Assembly: GCF_000003815.2 (NCBI RefSeq)
Contig: NC_049997.1
Coordinates: 9,075,875-9,139,874, forward strand
Length of the DNA stretch: 64,000 bases
Direction: 5' to 3'
Source: Branchiostoma floridae
Lineage: Eukaryota; Chordata; Leptocardii; Amphioxiformes; Branchiostomatidae
In this document: piece by piece, positions 57,027 through 64,000 of the stretch
Layout of the letters: the number at the start of each line of letters is the position of its first letter
Position numbering within the stretch: position 1 is the stretch's first letter
Position numbers and translations under genes: made by a program
The notes under the pieces: model-generated
The model's input: only the letters and a program-made list of their open reading frames with translations
Told to the model about the DNA's origin: nothing
The model's database searches: none

Positions 57027-60000
57027 TCAGACATACACAGGCCGCAGCATGACGCGACGACAGTCTGGACAGCCAGTTGTTTTTTGTAGCGTTGTTTCCA
57101 CGCATCTGTGAACATAGACATATCTTAAAAGCTTTCTTCAAGTCATTTACCTTGCCGTGAGACAAAACAACGGTTTAGCCTTGGCCTGGCAGCCATAATT
57201 ATACTACAAAAAGTTAAAGAAATGTTACCTACTAGAGTTGACCATGTAGATGCATCTGAAATAATATATCTTAAGTATGACACTGCAATCTTCCTGAAGA
57301 TACACATAAAAAGTATTTGCAATTGTCCAAGTCCTTCCCAAAAGTGCCCAAAGCTAAGAAGCTTGATAAAGTACAGGAAAATATTTTTATATCATGACAA
57401 AGAAACAATATTTCATGCCTCAGCACTTAACTGAAGTTCTACAGGTCGTGACGTCAACTCTGACCCGTGTACAACTACTTCCGGTTCAAACGTTTCCTCA
57501 CCTGGAATGGAATATGTGTGAGCAGGGCAGAGCCTCGATCCTGTCCGGCTTCTCCCCGTACGTGTCCCCACAGGCCCCACAGTACAGCTCCATCGCCTCC
57601 AGCGCCTGGGGCAGGAACACGGTTCGTTTACCACGTGATAAAACCTTATCTTGATATAACCTTCTCTCAAATCAAAGATTCGTCCCCAGTAATCTCTACA
57701 AAGCCCCACGGGTCACGGGTAGAAATTCGCCAAATAAGACAGAAAACACGCCAGAGGAAAAATGGTCGAGAAGTTTGCGATCAAACTCCGCGGCCATCTA
57801 ACTCATCTGGCGTGTTTCTGCCTTATTTGACCAATTTCTACTATTTTTTTTTCCATTGACCTGTGGAGCCTGGTAGAGGCTACGTCCCCGGCTGTTATTG
57901 AGGTTTGGCCGACGGACAAGACGAAAACGGCACAAAATGGAAAGCTTGATAAAAACGCCTAAAAACGTCCAAAACAACCGGGGACTAACCTCCGTCCGAG
58001 AGTAACGTTATATTTAGTCAGGTTAAGAAGATGCGTATGTAGAACGTTAACAAACTGGCAATTTGAACAATTTTGAACATCTCCACAACTGTACAATGGA
58101 CAGAAATAGCGTTTTTCCAGCTCAGATGTAAAATGTACATTTCTACATTCGATTTGACCTAGCCTGGGTGCCAGGCTGTTTCCAGTGTCTACACAGGTCA
58201 GCTTCTCGGCTTCAGTTCTTCAGGGCCGATATGCATATATGATATATGCCGCCCTCAATTCTACTGCAGACCCCCCCCCCCCCCCCCCCCCAAATTTTAT
58301 CAGAGTGTTAGGGGGAGGGGTGGGGGGCTCTGTGGTAAAAGTTCCCCGGGGCAATGTTGGCCTTGGAATGTGTAGGCACTGGAAACAGTCAGGCCTCTAG
58401 GCTATAGATTTTACCTAACCTGTGTGTATTTCACCACGTGTTCTCGCATCTGCTGGAAGTCCCCTAGCGACCGGTACAGCATTTCCAACCGGAAGTGGGC
58501 CCTGAGGAGGGAAAGCTGCAAAAGAGGACTGAGTTGAAGAACAACGCTCACACATGGTTTTAGCATTGAATCATTATTGATAAGTGATCAAGGTTTGAAA
58601 GATATGAAAGACTTAGTATAGCTGAATCTTACCATGTGTCATTGGATGATGATGATAGCTGAATTCACTGAGTCATTGAAATGACGCACCTTAGGTGAAT
58701 CTATAGCTTAATCTAAGACAGTGCCATAGGATTGATATTGACATACTTTTTCTTCAGAAAAGTTTGCGGTATCGCAATACCAACCTCTAGATAGCGAGCA
58801 GTAAGATGTGAAAAAATTGGATGTCAAGATATCAGAAAAATAAAAATATCATCTGTTGGATTTGAAAGGTTTCACATTGCTGCTCCCAACGAAACTTCCC
58901 TGGTAGTTGATGACAAAAAGTATCAAATCTCCAAATATTCCCAAAATGTGTGTCGCCTGTCTTTTTATTTATTAAGCTATGTTTTAAAATGAATGTATAG
59001 TTAAATTTAGTATAATGGTACCCAAAGTCTAAATACCTGTCCATTCGCATCAAATAATTTTCTGTAGAGTTTATGACTGATAACAGGATAACATCGCTCT
59101 TTAGAAATCTCGTGCCAGGCGTTCAGAATTCACCAGTATCTCAGATATTTGCCAATCTAAGTGGCAAGGCGCCTGGTATCTTCTAGTCACTCATGAATCT
59201 CCCTAATCAAGACACACGCCGCTCTATCTTTTCTTAGGGTAATTTGCCATTCCCCTTATCTTTCAAGATCTGACAACAGGCCAAGGAAGGACCAGGCTGA
59301 CTAAGCTGGCTATTATGTGGAGAATAATTTGCCAGTGGTGTTTTGATACCAAGATGAGTTGGTCGACAATAAAAGATTATTGGGCTACCTGGCACCTATT
59401 AGATATCGATCGGTGGACTTCAAAGAACGTACCGAGATACCACAGGCCTCCGGAGAGGAACATGAACCTTAGAACTCTGACCGAGTTCTACGATCCGCGT
59501 ATCCACGTAGGAAGGCTTAGTGGAGGCTACCTATAGGTCGATCAGCTTATCTCATGGTTTTATCTCCCTTCAGACAGTTATGATCATGACCTAACATTTG
59601 TAGGGACATTTAACAGTCTTATTCTACAATTACGGAAATGCCTCTGTGTGCGATGGTGCAAAATATTCTGCCACTACAAAGCACTCGGGTTGAGGCCTGA
59701 CGACCCTCCGTCTCGTATCAGCCATACGGTGATTTACCCCATTCCTGGCGCATACCCGTCTCATAATTAGCCAGCGAAAGGGTATATCACCCCGTAAGGC
59801 TTGGTTAAAGTTATAACCTCGTCGTGTGCAGGCACGTCGATCGATGATAATGATGATGATGATGATGATGACGATGATACCACATTACACATTCAGAGGG
59901 GGTGGGGGGGGGGTGGGGGGGTGGGAGAGAGATTCAACACACAGAAGTCTACATCTGGTATTCCGGTAAAATACGTTGCACTAAATCATCTAGGCTCGCT

Positions 60001-62132
60001 GCCACAAATATCCAGACGATTCCTTCGAAGCAAACGTGATCAAATGTAGCTCGCTTCAAAACTAAGCGGCGATGACAGGATCGTGCCGTGGAATGTGGCA
60101 CCACACCAGATGTTCTGATGAAGCTACGACCGACCAAGAGATAACACCATACGTCTGATAATTCTTGTGATTGGCGATGCTTCAAAGCGTCTTCAGAAAT
60201 CTGGTGTATTTGGATAACGGCAGTTTTTATCACTTTCGTCGCAAATCATGTCGTTCGGCTGATTATACTTATCTATCAAAGCATACAAGCTGGATATAAA
60301 TACAATCAAAAACACCGCTCACTTCTGTTCGTGGCAAGGAAAAATCTAAAGAGTGTAGCACCGATCCTTCAAAGGCGGCTATCGCTATCGTTAATGCTGC
60401 GTTATCTAGCTCCTCGATGGACTGTGTAGAACGCGGTTATATAAGACCAACATCTGAAGTTCCGTGGGATGGTATTCAGAAGGGATGCGATGAGTACCTT
60501 TGGTTTTTGTTGGTGAGTTAATTGTTCAAACACTTTGGTCATAGGTTACAAGTATGCATCTGAGCAATGATTGGTGTAAAATCTGTTGTCTAAAACTTAG
60601 ATTTTGTATTTGAAACGAAGCAGTAACCAATCTACAAAATAAAACATTCCTGATTCCCAGACTGGTAATCGTACCGACTAGGTGTATACAAAGGTGTGGA
60701 AGAACTGAATTTTAACGTTTGATATGTATACAGTATCCTCAATAGAATGCTGTTGTCTCACCTTGTTACCTATGGCCAGAGCAAGTTCCAAAGCTTTTTT
60801 GTTCATCTCCATACCCTGTGGGGAAAAAGCAAGAACAAAACCTAAGAGAAAATAACGTTAAGCTATACTGCTATAGCAAGGAGGTTAAAAAGTAGACAAT
60901 GTACAACAGATCTGAAAACAGTTGATTGAAACAGACGCTTCAAAGGGAATTGAACATCAAAGACCTGGTGTTGTAAGAAAAATAATTGCACTGTAATCTG
61001 ACATTTTAAGACAAATGCGGGTAATCAAATCATCTATCGAATTTGCCCTCTGACCTAGGATGACCTATGACATGACAATTGTTCACTGGAGAGACTCAAG
61101 CAAAATTTTCTTCTTTTGAAACCTATTCTTCTTGCTTATCTTTCAGGTAGTTCGAAATCTCAAGGTTCACACAACGTCTTCGCCTGTCGTAAGTCTTGGT
61201 TTTTGTTGCTGAAGTTATTATTCAAACACTTTTGTCATAAGTTACATGTAACGTTCCGCATCTGAACATAAAATGCTGGGAAATTTCTGACAGACATCTT
61301 ATTGCAACAGAAACAAAATAGTAGCCAAACTTGACTAGTACGTAACCTGTGTGTGTGTTGTGCCATCAATTTAGAGACGATTGATGAAAAGTATCGTCAA
61401 ATGACGGAACAACGGAATGTAGCACAATGTACAGGGGGGGGGGGGGGGGGGGGCGTCGGTAGATTTACCAACCTTTTCAAATTGCTTGTTCATGACCAGC
61501 ACCTTGGCCATTCCCGACAGCACTTGCACCTGTCCATAACGGTCTCCAGTTTCTACCATGATGTTTAGGGAGGCTTCATATCTGGGATAGGCGCGCTGAA
61601 ATCATAAATATAACATTAGCTTTGATGTTCATAATGATTATTGTCAGTGTTCGCTTTTAAGTCCATATGTCTCGGTATAAGTTATTCAGAAGCAAAGTGG
61701 AAGTTTCCATCATAAAAATCCGACTTAGTCTAATTTTTTGCTGTCTAATTCCAAAGAGGCGCCGTTTACTTTCTGCAACTTATGATTCACTGCTAACCGA
61801 GTCACGTGTTCTATGTATTCAATCTAACGTGGCGCCACAGAAGCGGTGGATTGCTAATTTCTTGACAAAGACTGGAGTTGGGCTTTTAAAAAAATTGTGA
61901 AGTTTTTTGTTTCGAAATTACCGTTCAACCTTGCTTCAGAAGAGTTGCAGCTTTTGCAAGAATTCTCGGATGAAGTATTTGCAAGGCCACTAGTATCAGC
62001 TAAGCCCAGAAAAGGAAAGAAAGTCGGATGTACCTCTATGTCGCCCCTGTTTCTGTGAATGTCCGCAAAGCACCTGAGACACTCTGCCTGGGACGGCCGG
62101 TCGCCTTGGTGAAGGGCTATCTTCATGGCATC
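57027..62132 (-). CDS. RAPSN: Rapsyn, six 3' exons (C-terminal part), 5' part not in window
   Basis: Minus-strand exons: 62132-62034, 61595-61473, 60815-60762, 58515-58420, 57605-57502 and 57105-57027, all in phase. They encode [78 protein letters not shown] and a RING-H2 domain ([36 protein letters not shown] then TGA). These track vertebrate rapsyn block by block, including the C-terminal Val. Rapsyn is a myristoylated cytoplasmic scaffold of TPR repeats that clusters nicotinic acetylcholine receptors at the neuromuscular synapse, and its RING has been reported to act as an E3 ligase. The first TPRs and the N-terminal glycine exon would lie past 62132; I did not find them before 64000. Confidence 0.92.
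57720..57885. mobile_element. MITE with TAGAAATT-GCCAAATAAG arms, rapsyn intron
   Basis: Left GTAGAAATTCGCCAAATAAG and AAAACACGCCAGA pair with TCTGGCGTGTTT and CTTATTTGACCAATTTCTAC. It ends GTGGAGCCTGGTAGAG, as does the inner part of the 11385-11702 element; the 35850-36020 region shares TTAGAAATTGGCCAAATA and GGCCAGCTAACCC. So there are three members. Confidence 0.7.
57890..58000. mobile_element. Half copy of the AGAGGTTAGGCTC MITE
   Basis: AAAATGGAAAGCTTGATAAAAACGCC and then TAACCTCCGTCC match the right half of the 34322-34523 element. It directly follows the 57720-57885 element. Confidence 0.45.
58157..58405. mobile_element. Inverted-repeat element holding a poly-C tract
   Basis: Arms AGCCTGGGTGCCAGGCTGTTT and CCAGTGTCTACA pair loosely with TGTAGGCACTGGAAACAGTC and GGCCTCTAGGCT. 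Between them is a run of more than 20 C at 58269-58291. It lies about 15 bases 3' of the rapsyn exon donor at 58420. Confidence 0.6.
59835..59930. repeat. (GAT)n and poly-G tracts in rapsyn intron
   Basis: About ten GAT units are followed 40 bases on by a run of G with T interruptions. Simple sequence only. 58600-60760 otherwise shows no exon of rapsyn or other gene. Confidence 0.85.
61432..61453. repeat. Poly-G tract beside a rapsyn exon
   Basis: A run of about 20 G ends 20 bases from the donor of the rapsyn exon 61595-61473. On the transcribed strand it is poly-C in the start of the intron. Confidence 0.9.
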
Positions 62133-62337
62133 CTGGGAATGAGACGGGGAAGAATTAGCCCTACAGATTTGATTTGATTTGATTTCAGTTATTCGGCTGT
62201 GGTACAACTAGCCGGAGGCTATTATCAAGGGTTATCCCTGATCTCAAAACACTGGACCTAGAGGAAAACCATTTTGCCATTTCATTAAAAAAAATTAAAA
62301 AAACTGAATTTGTCCAGCAAATGGTTGGTCATGTGGT

Positions 62338-62455
62338 GTTTTTAACGTTTTTCAGGCGTTTTGATCGGGCATTCTATTCTGTACCGTTTTGTTGATGTCT
62401 CGCGGCCGCGGTACAAAATAGAAAGCCCGATAAAACGCCTTAAAAAACCGTCAAC
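62338..62455. mobile_element. MITE, GGCGTTTTGATCGGGC arms
   Basis: TTTTTAACGTTTTTCAGGCG and TGATCGGGCATTCTATTCTGTACC pair with GGTACAAAATAGAAAGCCCGAT and AAAACGCCTTAAAAAACCGT. It belongs to the same family as 34322-34523. 62500-64000 has no exon that I can recognise; a LINE-like CTTTATTGCA tail lies near 63440. Confidence 0.65.
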
Positions 62456-64000
62456 AAACAGCCAAAACAAACAGCCAAAGCCTAGAGAGTACTGTATGCC
62501 TACGGGCTTCTAAACTTTAAAATCCCCATACACTACAAGTAGAACCACCCATATGGATTCCTTCAGGAGCCCAGAAAATCACTCTGCTTTGATCAGGCAC
62601 AACCGCCATGTGTATGTTTGTTTATGGTGATGCCTACAATTAGGCGACACCTTGTATGATCGGGGCGGGCGGAGGGGCGTGTTCAGGGGTAGCCCTCTAC
62701 TCATTTGTCTCCCTCCGTTTGGTGAAGTTATAGTAGGATCCTCTTTATTTTCCCGTTTTGCAATGAGAGAATGTAAAAGAGAAACATTTAGTGGGAAGAT
62801 TCCGAAGAAAACGAAAATTTCATACAAACATTTACATACACAGTCACAGAAACAAAATCAAAACGCAATATCATGAAACGATGACTTGGAAGTTCATCTG
62901 TGTTGATAGATGTCATTCTGGATACTAGTAATCAGAGCGCCATTGACTTCTATCTGCAACTTATGATCCACTGTTCACAGAGTCATGTGTGCTATACCAA
63001 ATAACGTGAAGTCTCAGAAGCAGACTGTGTAGTCTGAAGTCGATCAGTCCAAAATTTGGAAAAGTCCAATTTTTTGTGTGTTTGAAATTGTAGTTCATCA
63101 AGGATCATAAAATTCTAGTACTTGTAGTTCTAGTTCTAGTACATAGTCTGCAAACTACCTGGTTGGAATATGATGTATAAATCTGCAAAATAATCAGAAC
63201 GAAAAAATGGATCTGGACATGATGGCAATGTCCTGCCACATGTAAACCATCTGCTGTGATAGTTTTATAAATATTTGTAACCAGAGCCGGCCCGGGCCCC
63301 GCGGCACTGTTACAGCACAGACATTCTTCTGGGGATGCATGGGCGCGATGCCACATGGCAGGCGTCACAAGCAGGGGGGAGATCACTAATTATGCTAAAG
63401 CAGGGGATGGAAGTTGATAAATAGAAGAAGAAGAAGAACTTTATTGCACGACAACTGTAGAGGATACAGTGTTTGGCAACTTGTACATACAATACATACA
63501 GAACAGTTTAACTACATGGGTTACTAGTATCTAAAAATCTAAGAGACTAATCTATTTTACACATGGTGTATAATATTTACAATCAGGCTAGCATTATGTG
63601 CTGGTTCATGATAGTATAATATTGTCTCGTTTTTTAAATGAGTTATATATAAATTGACCGGCATAGGCAGATATATCAGCAGGATATGATAGTAACATAT
63701 TAAACATATGAGGGTACAGTTTAGCTTGAGTATCATTCTCCGTAGTGACTGCTGACTCAGTACTTTCGCTTGTTAACCACTGAGCCAAAGGTCACTCACT
63801 ACGGAGAATGGTACCAGTCAGGTAAGGTACAGTTCGGTTGAAAATTGTTTTCAAGCATTGTTATCTGCGTGAAAGTGGGGGTCTTGTTTTCACTGACCAG
63901 TTTATGCGTCTGTTCATATTTATTATGTGTCTATGTGTATGGAAATTTAGGCCAGCAATAATAGGCTATACATGATATTTGGTTTGGGGGCGTTTTGGTT

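Noticed and set aside
63105-63386. 93-codon minus-strand frame as a possible upstream rapsyn exon
   Set aside because: It does not resemble the TPR blocks expected before DAMKIAL and has no splice sites in the required phase.

Overview
The window is chordate nuclear DNA, most likely from a lancelet (amphioxus, Branchiostoma). The reasons are small exons with GT/AG introns, deuterostome gene families with invertebrate-like divergence, a very dense load of small terminal-inverted-repeat elements, and apparent tandem copies of segments around assembly gaps, as expected from a highly heterozygous genome. Four N runs interrupt the sequence: 12105-12204, 15933-16032, 40080-40621 and 41456-41555. 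All gene models below were assembled by hand from splice sites, codon phase and family similarity recalled from memory. No database search was run.

Layout. 1-3.3 kb holds decayed non-LTR retrotransposon pieces and a hairpin MITE. 3.4-5.9 kb (+) holds the last three exons of an ST8Sia-type sialyltransferase. 6.2-6.4 kb holds a reverse transcriptase scrap. 7.0-10.4 kb (-) holds an unrecognised six-exon gene of 205 aa with a Cys/His cluster, two tandem-duplicated middle exons, a leucine-zipper-like end and decayed copies of a terminal exon. 10.4-14.0 kb is repeats and tandem duplications. 14.0-33.0 kb (+) holds a complete cortactin gene (20 coding exons, 669 aa). 33-37 kb is its probable 3' UTR plus MITEs. 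37.4-38.9 kb (-) holds a TATA-driven two-exon gene for a 74-aa secreted helical peptide. 39.8-40.6 kb is a GAGT satellite with a gap. 41.0-49.7 kb (+) holds a peptidylarginine deiminase with an apparent N-terminal membrane segment and changed active-site residues. 51.0-55.2 kb (+) holds a complete TMEM135-like gene (399 aa). 57.0-62.1 kb (-) holds the six 3' exons of rapsyn; its 5' half lies beyond the window or was not seen.

The genes do not form an operon or one pathway. Cortactin (branched-actin regulation), rapsyn (acetylcholine receptor clustering), PADI (citrullination), sialyltransferase (Golgi glycans) and TMEM135-like (organelle membrane) are neighbours on the chromosome only. The most notable points are the PADI D-to-N change at the substrate aspartate, the small secreted peptide gene, the unrecognised gene with serial exon duplication, the TMEM135-like half order, and several MITE families with readable termini.
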